A stretch of DNA of 39,584 bases. Origin: Egibacteraceae bacterium. Lineage in GTDB: Bacteria > Actinomycetota > Nitriliruptoria > Euzebyales > Egibacteraceae. A program made the position numbers and the translations under genes. Below, in pieces: positions 22,211-29,533 of the stretch (its first letter is position 1; every line of letters starts with the position of its first letter). Location: assembly GCA_040905805.1 (NCBI GenBank), contig JBBDQS010000165.1, positions 23,407-62,990 of the forward strand. Direction: 5' to 3'. The notes under the pieces were generated by a model. The model made no database searches, was not told where the DNA came from, and saw only the letters and a program-made list of their open reading frames with translations.

Positions 22211-22435
22211 GTGCTGGTCTGTCACTGCAAGGTGGTCTACGAGCGGGGGATCCGCGAGGCGATCGCCCTGGGCGCCCGCGACGAGTTCGACGTCGCCGAG
22301 GCGTGCGGTGCGGGCACCGGCTGCGGCGGCTGCGTCCCGGCCATCAGCCGCCTGCTCGGCGACTGCGCGGACTGCCCCCTGGCCGCGACGTCGGCGGCCA
22401 CCCCGGCGGGGAGGACGGCAGCCGTTTCGCGCTAG
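22211..22435 (+). CDS. bfd: Bacterioferritin-associated ferredoxin
   Basis: 74-aa [2Fe-2S] protein of the BFD-like family. The four cluster cysteines are in CHC near the N-terminus and CGAGTGCGGC (about residues 32-41). Bfd proteins dock on bacterioferritin and reduce it to release stored iron. A GTG start follows GGGAAGG. An extra cysteine pair (DCADCP) lies near residue 52. It is 37 nt ahead of bfr on the same strand, forming a store/release pair behind a DtxR/IdeR-like box. Confidence 0.92.
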   Translation: MLVCHCKVVYERGIREAIALGARDEFDVAEACGAGTGCGGCVPAISRLLGDCADCPLAATSAATPAGRTAAVSR

Positions 22436-22472
22436 GGTGTGGGCTCCCCCGCTGGCGAGAACGGAGACCCCC

Positions 22473-22940
22473 ATGCAAGGCAGCCCGCAGGTCATCGAGA
22501 TCCTGAACGAGGCGCTCACCGCGGAGCTCACCGCGGTCAACCAGTACTTCATCGCCTCGAAGATGGCCGATGACTGGGGCTACGCCAAGCTCGCCAAGGA
22601 GTACTACGACGAGTCCATCGGCGAGATGAAGCACGCCGAGACGCTCATCGAACGGATCCTGTTCCTCGAGGGCGTGCCCAACATGCAGCGGCTGTCCACC
22701 GTGGCGGTCGGCGAGTCGGTCATCGAGCAGTTCCGCGCCAACCTCGAGATGGAGGTCGCCGCCGTGGAGCGCTACCGGCGCGGTGTGTCCATCTGCCACG
22801 AGCAGGGCGACCCGGGCACCCGCACGCTGCTGGAGGGGTTCCTGCGCGACGAGGAGGCCCACGTCGACGAGGCGGAGAGCGAGCTCGTCCTCCTCGACCA
22901 GCTCGGCGAGCAGCTGTGGCTCGCCAAGTGGGTCAGCTAG
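22473..22940 (+). CDS. bfr: Bacterioferritin
   Basis: 155-aa haem-containing ferritin that stores iron in a 24-mer shell. The ferroxidase ligands fit the family: Glu in EALTAELTAVNQY, Glu and His in GEMKHAETL, Glu in LEMEVAAVERY, and Glu/His in DEEAHVD. Met52 in GEMKHAE is the expected haem ligand. The start is the ATG at 22473 (CGGAGA 8 nt upstream); the longer open frame before it overlaps bfd and is not credible. Length is typical. Confidence 0.96.
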   Translation: MQGSPQVIEILNEALTAELTAVNQYFIASKMADDWGYAKLAKEYYDESIGEMKHAETLIERILFLEGVPNMQRLSTVAVGESVIEQFRANLEMEVAAVERYRRGVSICHEQGDPGTRTLLEGFLRDEEAHVDEAESELVLLDQLGEQLWLAKWVS

Positions 22941-22944
22941 GCGG

Positions 22945-23529
22945 TCAGCGCCGCGGGAGCAGCTCGGCGACGGGCACGGCTAGACCGGCTGCGACCGCAG
23001 GGGTGAGCGTGGTGCCGGCGGTGTGCTCGGTGACGGCGTAGGCGCCGTCGTCAGCCGGGCCGGCGACCGCGGGGTCGCGTCGGTGCACGAGCACGATGTC
23101 GCGGTGCAGGTCCACCACCCAGTACTCGGGCACGCCGAGCTGCTGGTAGATGTCGTGCTTCTCGTGCAAGTCGAGGCTGCGGGTCCCCGGTGAGGTCACC
23201 TCGACGACCAGGTCGGGCGGCACGTGGAAGCCGTCCTCGGCGAGCTCGTCGACCCGGTCGGGGCCGATGACCGTGCAGTCGGGGATCGGCCGCTGGTCGC
23301 CGATCTCGATGCCGAGGCCGGCGAACACCTCACCGCCATGGTCCCGGGCCCATGTCGTGAAGTAGTACATGAGGGCACTGACGGCGCGCTCGTGACGGGT
23401 ACGGGGCACGCCGCGGATCACGAGCTCGCCGTTGAGGATCTCGTAGCGCAGGCTCTCGTCGAGCTTGCCCTCGGCTTCCAGTTTCTCGAGCACCGCGTGG
23501 GCCATGCGGGCGCCGGTCGCCACCGCCAT
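22945..23529 (-). CDS. Uma2-family (DUF820) putative nuclease-fold protein
   Basis: 194 aa from the ATG at 23529, chosen because AGGAGG lies 7 nt upstream. It has the Uma2 layout: YEILNGELVIRG, then IPDCTVIGPDR, PDLVVEVTSPGTRSLDLHEK and VPEYWVVDLHRD. The Asp, the Glu in VEV and the Lys in HEK fit the PD-(D/E)xK endonuclease fold. The biological role of this family is unclear; it is often found as isolated genes. It converges on bfr with a 4-nt gap. Confidence 0.88.
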   Translation of the reverse strand: MAVATGARMAHAVLEKLEAEGKLDESLRYEILNGELVIRGVPRTRHERAVSALMYYFTTWARDHGGEVFAGLGIEIGDQRPIPDCTVIGPDRVDELAEDGFHVPPDLVVEVTSPGTRSLDLHEKHDIYQQLGVPEYWVVDLHRDIVLVHRRDPAVAGPADDGAYAVTEHTAGTTLTPAVAAGLAVPVAELLPRR

Positions 23530-23704
23530 CGTGCACCTCCTGGGTCCATAGGTGGACGCTACCGCCATGCTCGCCGCGCGGGCGCCGGTTGTCCACAGTG
23601 ATCGGGGCCGCTTGCGCGGCCATCTGCGGACCGGAAGATGCGCTCAGTGGTGAGCCGACTACACAGCGCCTTTTCCCAGCGGACCGCCGGTCCGACGCTC
23701 GAGG

Positions 23705-25849
23705 TCAGGGGCGGCGCAGGGTGGTGGCCAGTCGGCGGGTGGTGCGGCGGTCGAGCAGCTCGTCGAGCAGGACGACCTGCCCGTCGGCGTCGGCCAGCGG
23801 CAGGCGCCAGTTGGGATAGGCGTCGGTGGTGCCCGGCAGGTTGGGCTGGCGGGTGTCGCCGACGGCGTCGCCCAGGGCGGCGGCCACCAGCAGCGCGGGG
23901 CCGGCGGCGAGGAAGGCGTGCATGGCCACGACCAGCTCCTCGACGGTGGGGTCGTGGCCGACCAGGCCCTCGGCGCGCAGCATGGCGGCCAGCTCGTCGC
24001 GCTGGCGGGCGGCGCGGGCCTGCTCGGCCGCGGGGTCGTCGAGCAGCCCGAGCTCGGCCTGGACGCGGACCGCCTCGCCGCGCCACCAGCCGGCGGCGGT
24101 GGGCAGGTCGTGGGTGGTGACGCTGGCCAGCGCCAGGGCGGGGTAGTCGGCGGCGGGCAGGGGCGCGCCGCCGTCGGCGGTGCGCTCGAAGTACAGCACG
24201 CTGGAGCCGAGCACGCCGGCGGCGCGCAGCCGCTCGCGCACGCCCTCCTCGACGGTGCCGAGGTCCTCGCCGACGACCAGCGCGCCGGCGCGCTCGGCCT
24301 CCAGAGCCAGCACGCCGAGCAGGGCGTCGCCGGGGTAGCGGACGTAGGTGCCGGCCGCGGCGGGGGCGCCCTCGGGGATCCAGTACAGGCGGAACAGGCC
24401 GAGGACGTGGTCCACGCGCAGGCCGCCGGCGTGGCGTGCGACGCCGGCGAGCATGTCGCGGAAGGCGGCGTAGCCGGTCGCGGCCAGGCGGTCGGGGCGC
24501 AGCGGCGGCAACCGCCAGTCCTGGCCCTGGCGGTTGAACGGGTCGGGTGGCGCGCCGACGGTGACGCTGCCCGCCAGGTCGTCCTGCAGCGCCCACGCGT
24601 CCGCCCCGCCCGGGTCCACGCCCACGGCGAGGTCGTGGACGATCCCGATGGGCATGCCCGCAGCCTCGGCGGCGGCCTGGGCGGCGGCCAGCTGGGTGTC
24701 GCACAGCCACTGCAGCCAGGTGTGGAAGGCCACGCGGTCGGCCAGCTCGCCGCGCGCGGGCTCCACGCCCGGGGCGGCGGGGTGGCGCAGGTCGGCGGGC
24801 CAGCCGGTGTAGGGGGTGCCGTGGCGCTCGGCGAGGGCGCAGAAGGTCGCGAAGTCGACCAGGCCCCGGCCCTCCTGGTCGCGGTAGTCGGCGAACGCCT
24901 GCTCGCGGGCGGGTGAGCGGGGGACGGTGTGCAGCAGCTCCAGGGCCCAGGTCTTGGCGCGGAAGACGGCGTCGCGGTCGATGCGGTCGGGTGTGCCGGC
25001 GTCGCGGGCGGCGCCGGCCAGCCCGGTCACGCGCTCGCGGACGCCCGGGTCGGCCGCGTCGAGCTCGTCGACGTCGGTGACCGACAGGTACAGCGGGTTG
25101 GAGAAGCGCCGGCTCGACGGGTAGTACGGCGAGGGCTCGACGGGCAGGACCGGGGTGGCGGCGTGCAGCGGGTTGGCCACCACGAAGCCGGCGCCGAGCT
25201 CGGCGGCGCTGCGGGCGGCGAGCCGGCCCAGGTCCGCCAGGTCGCCCATCCCCCAGCTGTCCGCCGAGCGCAGCGCGTACAGCTGCACCATCCAGCCCCA
25301 CTGGCGGTCGAGGTCCGCCGGAAGCGGGCACCGTCCCGGCGCCACGATCAGGTGCGCCTGCTCGTCGCCGGCCTCCAGGCGGTGGTAGCCGAGCGGCAGG
25401 TCGACGGGCAGCGCGCGGCCGGGGCCGGGCAGGTCGACGGGCGGCGCGCGGCCGGGGCCGGGCAGGTCGACGGGCGGCGCGCGGCCGGGGCGCGGCAGGT
25501 CGACGGGCAGCGCGCGGCCGGGGCGCGGCAGGTCGACGGTGGTGCCGTCCTCCAGGTGCACGCGTGCGGCGACGCCGTCGAGCGGGGGCAGACCGAACGT
25601 GTCGGGGTGCCCGCGGCGGGCGACGACGGTGGCCGGCAGACGGCGGGCCCGCGCCGCATCGGTGGCCCGTTGCAGCGATCCGGTGACCTCGTCCTCGGCG
25701 GCGGGGACGTCCATGGCCGCGAGCACGGCCCGCACCGTCGCGGCCGGGACGGTGACCGCCCGGCCGTCGGCGCCGGTGTAGGCGGTGGCGACACCGTGCC
25801 GCTGGGCGAGCTCGGCCAAGGCCGGGCTGACGTCAGCGGAGGCGGGCAT
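23705..25849 (-). CDS. malQ: 4-alpha-glucanotransferase (amylomaltase)
   Basis: 714-aa GH77 enzyme that transfers alpha-1,4-glucan segments (maltodextrin/glycogen metabolism). Catalytic motifs: nucleophile Asp in GGLRVDHVLGLFRL, acid/base Glu in VVGEDLGTV, and TTHDLPTAAGWWRG. The start at 25849 follows GGGGGAGG. An N-terminal extension with a beta domain (residues ~1-170) is typical of actinobacterial/MalQ-long enzymes. Inside it a 33-bp unit is repeated four times, adding VDLPRPGRALP-type 11-mers. It lies 43 nt downstream of sodN on the same strand, probably by chance of location. Confidence 0.93.
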   Translation of the reverse strand: MPASADVSPALAELAQRHGVATAYTGADGRAVTVPAATVRAVLAAMDVPAAEDEVTGSLQRATDAARARRLPATVVARRGHPDTFGLPPLDGVAARVHLEDGTTVDLPRPGRALPVDLPRPGRAPPVDLPGPGRAPPVDLPGPGRALPVDLPLGYHRLEAGDEQAHLIVAPGRCPLPADLDRQWGWMVQLYALRSADSWGMGDLADLGRLAARSAAELGAGFVVANPLHAATPVLPVEPSPYYPSSRRFSNPLYLSVTDVDELDAADPGVRERVTGLAGAARDAGTPDRIDRDAVFRAKTWALELLHTVPRSPAREQAFADYRDQEGRGLVDFATFCALAERHGTPYTGWPADLRHPAAPGVEPARGELADRVAFHTWLQWLCDTQLAAAQAAAEAAGMPIGIVHDLAVGVDPGGADAWALQDDLAGSVTVGAPPDPFNRQGQDWRLPPLRPDRLAATGYAAFRDMLAGVARHAGGLRVDHVLGLFRLYWIPEGAPAAAGTYVRYPGDALLGVLALEAERAGALVVGEDLGTVEEGVRERLRAAGVLGSSVLYFERTADGGAPLPAADYPALALASVTTHDLPTAAGWWRGEAVRVQAELGLLDDPAAEQARAARQRDELAAMLRAEGLVGHDPTVEELVVAMHAFLAAGPALLVAAALGDAVGDTRQPNLPGTTDAYPNWRLPLADADGQVVLLDELLDRRTTRRLATTLRRP
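25397..25539 (-). repeat. 33-bp in-frame tandem repeat inside malQ
   Basis: Four 33-bp units (starts at 25397, 25430, 25463, 25496) plus a partial fifth. Each contains CAGGTCGACGG and encodes VDLP(R/G)PGRA(L/P)P. The array adds Pro/Arg-rich 11-mers to the N-terminal beta domain of MalQ; the reading frame is preserved. Confidence 0.93.
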
Positions 25850-25892
25850 GGCGACCGGCCTCCCCCGCCGGGGTGGTGGCGATACCCGAGCT

Positions 25893-26336
25893 CTAGCCCG
25901 GGCGGCCGTTCGCACGGGTGGTGGCGGGGCCGTCGTTGGCCTTCCAGAGCTCATCGATCTGGTCGATCAGGTCGAGCATCTCCTTGGCCTTGGCCTCGTC
26001 CATGGAGGCCTTGACGGCCGACCCGGCCTTGACGGCCTTGTTGAACAGGGCGTGGTGCTCGGCGCCGTGCTTGTCGGGCTTGTACCAGTCGCTCCAGAGC
26101 ACGTCGATGTGGTGCTTGGCGAGCTCGGCGCGCTCCTCCTTGACGACCACGCAGCGCTGGCGGAAGACCTCGTCGTCGGAGGCGTGGTACTTGCCGATGA
26201 TCTTGAGGCAGGATTCAGCCTCGATGCGCGCCTGTTCGGGGTCGTAGACCCCGCAGGGGATGTCGCAGTGGGCGTGCACGGCCCGGGGCGCGTGCACACG
26301 GTCCAGGAGGGTCAGCAGGCGGGTGGGCAGGGGCAT
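25893..26336 (-). CDS. sodN: Nickel superoxide dismutase
   Basis: 147 aa. The nickel hook HCDIPCGVYDP starts at residue 23, preceded by a 22-residue propeptide (MPLPTRLLTLLDRVHA...), which must be removed so that His becomes the N-terminus and Ni ligand with the two cysteines. The rest (QARIEAESCLKIIGKY, WSDWYKPDKH) is the NiSOD four-helix bundle. AAGGAG lies before the ATG. Its maturation peptidase sodX is divergent, instead of directly downstream as is common. It removes superoxide in the cytoplasm. Confidence 0.96.
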   Translation of the reverse strand: MPLPTRLLTLLDRVHAPRAVHAHCDIPCGVYDPEQARIEAESCLKIIGKYHASDDEVFRQRCVVVKEERAELAKHHIDVLWSDWYKPDKHGAEHHALFNKAVKAGSAVKASMDEAKAKEMLDLIDQIDELWKANDGPATTRANGRPG

Positions 26337-26393
26337 CGGAGCACTCCTTTGACAGCAGAGGCGAACGAACACGCGAACGCTCGTGGCGGACTC

Positions 26394-26399
26394 TATAAC
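26394..26399. promoter_or_regulatory. Shared divergent promoter of sodN and sodX
   Basis: CTCTATAACC at 26391-26400 offers TATAAC as a plus-strand -10 and TATAGA on the minus strand, so the two divergent promoters would overlap. The 58 bp to the sodN start contain repeated GCGAACG (26361, 26373), a possible operator. I could not find a clear Nur box. Confidence 0.45.
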
Positions 26400-26483
26400 C
26401 CCTACCCACGGCACGAAACCGCATGCGGGCGACCATGGGGTGCCGCGGGCCGGGCGATCGCGGCGATCGCGGCCGCTCTGGCG

Positions 26484-26834
26484 GTGGCCGCCCACCAGCG
26501 GCTGGTCGTGCACGGGGCCAGCATGGCGCCGACCCTCGCGCCCGGCGACCGGCTGCTCGTGCGGCGCTGGCCGAGGGCGCTGGCGCCCGGCGTCCTGGTC
26601 GTGGTCGCCGACCCCCGCGCCCCCGGCCGGCTGGTGGTCAAACGGGTCGCGGCGGTGGACGCCGACGCGGTGACCGTGCTGGGCGACAACCCCGCGGCCA
26701 GCACCGACAGCCGCGCCTACGGGGCGCTGCCGCGATCCGCGGTGCGCGGCCGGGTGGTGTACCGCTACGCGCCCGCGGGCCGCGCGGGCCGCATAGCGCG
26801 CATAGCGCGCATGGGGCGCATGGGGCGCCCCTGA
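26484..26834 (+). CDS. sodX: S26-type peptidase for NiSOD maturation
   Basis: Signal-peptidase-like serine protease expected to remove the SodN propeptide. The nucleophile Ser is in VVHGASMAPTLAPGD, the general-base Lys in LVVKRVAAV, and LGDNPAASTDSRAYGALP is the typical third box. The C-terminus ends in repeated RIARMGR. The start is uncertain: GTG 26484 is the first credible in-frame codon, but a hydrophobic anchor (AIAAIAAALAVAA) is encoded just upstream in the same frame. An ATG at 26423 would reach it if one G of the run 26436-26439 were absent. So either a non-standard start or a frameshift is possible. Confidence 0.75.
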   Translation: MAAHQRLVVHGASMAPTLAPGDRLLVRRWPRALAPGVLVVVADPRAPGRLVVKRVAAVDADAVTVLGDNPAASTDSRAYGALPRSAVRGRVVYRYAPAGRAGRIARIARMGRMGRP

Positions 26835-26944
26835 CTTGCCCGGTCGTGTGGCCCGGCCAGGCCACCACCTCCAGGGTGGTCGTGTGGCCCGGCGACTTGC
26901 CCGGTCGTGTGGCCCGGCCAGGCCACCGCCTCCAGGGTGGTCGC
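26833..26944 (+). repeat. 61-bp tandem repeat between sodX and ino1
   Basis: GACTTGCCCGGTCGTGTGGC begins at 26833 and again at 26894; the two units (61-bp period) agree at nearly every base. Each contains GGTGGTC complements that can fold. The second unit runs straight into hairpin repeat copy C. Confidence 0.9.
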
Positions 26945-26980
26945 GCAGCGACCGCCCTTGGGATGCTGACCGGTCGCGGG
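26931..26980 (+). repeat. Dispersed hairpin repeat, copy C
   Basis: Hairpin 26936-26956 with arms GGTGGTCGC/GCGACCGCC; the changed base still pairs (G-T wobble), so the fold is kept. It is followed by GGATGCTGACC as in copies A and B, and lies between the convergent sodX and ino1 stops. The left flank of the other copies is replaced by the 61-bp repeat. Confidence 0.8.
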
Positions 26981-26986
26981 GCTGGG

Positions 26987-28168
26987 CTAGCCGCGGGGGA
27001 CGGTGGCGGCGTCGCGGGTGCGCTCGGGCGCGTCGGCGACCCGCACGGACTCCGCAGGGGGCCACTCCGGTCCGGCGATGAACTCCGCGACCATCTCGCG
27101 GCACACGTCGTCGGGGAACTGGGCCGGGGGGGACTTCATGAAGTAGCTGGACGGGCCGAGCAACGGGCCGCCGATGCCGCGGTCCATCGCGACCCTGGCG
27201 CAGCGCACCGCGTCGATGACCACGCCGGCGGAGTTCGGCGAGTCCCAGACCTCGAGCTTGAGCTCGATGTTCAGGGGCACGTCGCCGAAGTTGCGTCCCT
27301 CCATGCGGATGTAGGCCCACTTGCGGTCCTCGAGCCACGGCACGTGGTCGCTCGGGCCGATGTGGATGTTGTCCTTGCCGATCCCGTTGGACATCTGGCT
27401 CGTGACCGACTGGGTCTTCGACACCTTCTTCGAGTCCAGCCGTTCGCGCTCCAGCATGTTCATGAAGTCCATGTTGCCGCCGAAGTTCAGCTGGTAGGTG
27501 CGGTCGATCGTGACCCCCCGGTCCTCGAACAGGCGCGTCAGCAGGCGGTGGGTGATCGTCGCGCCGACCTGGCTCTTGATGTCGTCACCGATGATCGGCA
27601 GCCCGGCCTTGGCAAAGCGCTGCGCCCACTCGGGGTCGGTGGCGATGAACGCGGGCAGGCAGTTGACCAGCGCGCACCCCGCGGCCAGCGCCTCACCGGC
27701 GTAGAACCGGGCGGCCTGCTCGCTGCCGACCGGCAGGTAGCACACGAGCACGTCGGCGCGGGCCTCGCGCAGGGCCGCCGCCACGTCGACGGGCTCGGCG
27801 TCTGACTCCTCGCACGACTCGGCGTAGAACTTGCCGAACCCGTCCATGGTCGGGCCCCGCAGCACCTCGACGCCCAGCGGCGGCACGTCCGCGAACTGGA
27901 TGGTGTTGTTGGGCGGGGCGACGATCGCCTCGGAGAGGTCGTGGCCGACCTTCTTCGCATCCACGTCGAACGCGGCCACGAACTCCAGGTCGCGCACGTG
28001 GTAGCCGCCGAGCTCGACGTGCATGAGCCCGGGGACGCGCGCCTCGGGGTCCGCGTCGGCGTAGTACTGCACGCCCTGGACGAGAGAGCTGGCGCAGTTG
28101 CCCACGCCGACGACCGCGACGCGGACTCCTCCGTGCCGGGTCGAGTTGCTCGGTGCAGGGCCACTCAT
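26987..28168 (-). CDS. ino1: Myo-inositol-3-phosphate synthase
   Basis: 393 aa. It converts glucose-6-phosphate to inositol-1/3-phosphate for phosphatidylinositol and mycothiol. NAD-binding [16 protein letters not shown] is at the N-terminus. The catalytic core shows [40 protein letters not shown] and [20 protein letters not shown]. Two starts are possible: ATG 28195 overlaps the padR stop, but ATG 28168 has AAGGAG 7 nt upstream and is preferred. Coupling to padR suggests joint control. The ino1-padR-DUF5318-ponA order is conserved in actinobacteria. Confidence 0.96.
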   Translation of the reverse strand: MSGPAPSNSTRHGGVRVAVVGVGNCASSLVQGVQYYADADPEARVPGLMHVELGGYHVRDLEFVAAFDVDAKKVGHDLSEAIVAPPNNTIQFADVPPLGVEVLRGPTMDGFGKFYAESCEESDAEPVDVAAALREARADVLVCYLPVGSEQAARFYAGEALAAGCALVNCLPAFIATDPEWAQRFAKAGLPIIGDDIKSQVGATITHRLLTRLFEDRGVTIDRTYQLNFGGNMDFMNMLERERLDSKKVSKTQSVTSQMSNGIGKDNIHIGPSDHVPWLEDRKWAYIRMEGRNFGDVPLNIELKLEVWDSPNSAGVVIDAVRCARVAMDRGIGGPLLGPSSYFMKSPPAQFPDDVCREMVAEFIAGPEWPPAESVRVADAPERTRDAATVPRG

Positions 28169-28191
28169 CAACGTCTCCTTGTCGGTACCGC

Positions 28192-28818
28192 TCATTGGTT
28201 CTGCAGTTCTGTGCGCACGATGTCGTCGCCGGGCGGGGCCGGGGCCGACGGGGGCGTCGGCGGAGGCGTCGGCGGGGGGTCGTGCTCGCCGCGCTCGGCC
28301 AGGGCGGTGCGCTCGGCGACGATCAGCTCGTCGAGCCAGGCGATGTCGGCGGCGGTCGTGTCCACCCCGTGGCGCACCAGCGACATCGTGTAGGTGTCCG
28401 CCCGGGTGACGCGCGCACGGCCGAGTGACCGGCGGCCCTCGTCCAGCTTGTCCTCCAGGTAGGCCTTGCGCCGCTCCAGCAGCTTGATGCGCATCTCGGG
28501 GCGCAGGTAGCGGAAGAAGGCCAGGCGCAGGGAGAACTTCTCCTGCTCGGCCCCGGTGCCCGCGCTCTCCTCGAGCAGCTCGAGGAACTCCTGCTCGCCG
28601 ATGTCGGTGATCCGGTACTCCTGCTTGCGCCGGGACGTCTGCGGCTCGGCGTGCACCTTCTCGGCCGCGCCGCGCTTCTCCAGGCGGCGCAGGGTGGGGT
28701 ACAGCGAGCCGAACGACACCGTCCAGAAGAGGCCGAGCTTCTGCCCGAGCTGCTTGCGCAGCTCGTATCCGTGCATCGGACGCTCTTTCAGCAAACCGAG
28801 GATCGCGAGCTCAAGCAT
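28192..28818 (-). CDS. PadR-family transcriptional regulator
   Basis: 208 aa. The N-terminal winged helix is typical: [20 protein letters not shown], then [14 protein letters not shown], and the wing with [17 protein letters not shown] long C-terminal helical dimerisation region follows, ending in a Pro-rich tail. It directly precedes ino1 with a 4-bp stop/start overlap, so it may control ino1. The five 13-bp iterons just upstream are a likely binding site for autoregulation. The ligand is unknown. Confidence 0.93.
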   Translation of the reverse strand: MLELAILGLLKERPMHGYELRKQLGQKLGLFWTVSFGSLYPTLRRLEKRGAAEKVHAEPQTSRRKQEYRITDIGEQEFLELLEESAGTGAEQEKFSLRLAFFRYLRPEMRIKLLERRKAYLEDKLDEGRRSLGRARVTRADTYTMSLVRHGVDTTAADIAWLDELIVAERTALAERGEHDPPPTPPPTPPSAPAPPGDDIVRTELQNQ

Positions 28819-28885
28819 GGTGACGTCCTTGCGGGTCAGAGTCGGTCGGTTCGGTCGGTGCGGTCGGGCGGTGGTGCAGCTGGCC

Positions 28886-28950
28886 GATGCATCCGGACGA
28901 TGCATCGGGGCGATGTATCCCCACGATATAGCGGGATGATACATGCGCGC
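28886..28950. promoter_or_regulatory. Five 13-bp iterons between padR and DUF5318
   Basis: Exact 13-bp steps: GATGCATCCGGAC (28886), GATGCATCGGGGC (28899), GATGTATCCCCAC (28912), GATATAGCGGGAT (28925) and GATACATGCGCGC (28938). The first eight bases are palindromic GATGCATC or close variants, followed by a G/C-only linker. The fourth unit, read on the minus strand (GCTATATC), contains a possible padR -10. The array would let a dimeric regulator occlude the promoter. Confidence 0.8.
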
Positions 28951-28995
28951 TGGACCCGGGCCAGAATGGGCCGCCGTTCCCAGCTGGCCAGCCAC

Positions 28996-29001
28996 TACAA
29001 T
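28996..29001 (+). promoter_or_regulatory. -10 element of the DUF5318 gene
   Basis: TACAAT matches the TANNNT consensus and ends 12 nt before ATG 29014, giving a very short leader. No clear -35 is seen 17 nt upstream. The iteron array lies about 45 bp upstream, so this promoter might also respond to the PadR protein. Confidence 0.5.
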
Positions 29002-29013
29002 CGGCACCCGACC

Positions 29014-29415
29014 ATGAAGGGGCAAATCGATTACCGGATGGCCAAGCGTGCGCTGGTGCGCAAGGTCTCGCGCGGCGCCGTGGCGCTCACCGACGTCTGC
29101 GACGCCCACCCCGAGCTGCTGCGCGCCGCCCGCAACATCGGCGAGGCCACGGAGCGGGCCTGCCCGATCTGCGCGCTCGCCGACGATCGGGCGGCGGTGC
29201 CCCGCGACCCGGCCAGCACGCTGCGGCTGGTGACCTACGTCTACGGTGACGACCTGAAGCGCAAGTCCGGCCAGGTGGTCTGGAACCGCGACGAGCTGGC
29301 GGGGCTGGCGGCGACCCACCGCTCGTTCACCGCCTACGTCGTGGAGGCCTGCCTGGTCTGCGGGTGGAACCACCTGGTGGAGAGCTACCTGCTCGGGCGG
29401 GCGCACGCCGGCTGA
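29014..29415 (+). CDS. DUF5318-family zinc-ribbon-like protein
   Basis: 133 aa. It begins with the conserved YRMAKRALVRKV basic segment, then two CxxC pairs far apart (ACPICAL near residue 50, ACLVCGWNH near 112), which probably form one zinc site. The start ATG 29014 is chosen because TACAAT (28996-29001) forms a -10 ending 12 nt before it. A longer frame runs upstream through the iterons and is unlikely. Homologues (e.g. Rv0049) sit next to ponA in mycobacteria. Function unknown. Confidence 0.82.
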   Translation: MKGQIDYRMAKRALVRKVSRGAVALTDVCDAHPELLRAARNIGEATERACPICALADDRAAVPRDPASTLRLVTYVYGDDLKRKSGQVVWNRDELAGLAATHRSFTAYVVEACLVCGWNHLVESYLLGRAHAG

Positions 29416-29417
29416 CC

Positions 29418-29470
29418 GGTTGTGCCGGGTGGGGCGGTCGCGCAGCGACCGCCTGCGTGCTGAGGCGGGC
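29418..29470 (+). repeat. Dispersed hairpin repeat, copy D
   Basis: TGTGCCGGGTG followed by a perfect 9-bp hairpin (29433-29453, arms GGCGGTCGC/GCGACCGCC), starting a few bases after the DUF5318 stop. The right flank GCGTGCTGA is a diverged form of GGATGCTGA. It lies between co-oriented genes, so it might attenuate read-through into ponA. Confidence 0.8.
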
Positions 29471-29533
29471 CGAGGCCGTCCGGCCACCCGGTCCCCGGCC
29501 CACCCCCGGACCGGGCATGGCAGACTGCGGGGT

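Noticed and set aside
23680-23694. Hairpin CGGACC-GCC-GGTCCG as malQ terminator
   Set aside because: A good stem just after the malQ stop, but no T-run on the minus strand; not strong enough to list.
28886-28950. Iterons as a plasmid-type replication origin
   Set aside because: No replication initiator gene or AT-rich melting region nearby; the site is between divergent chromosomal genes, so an operator is far more likely.
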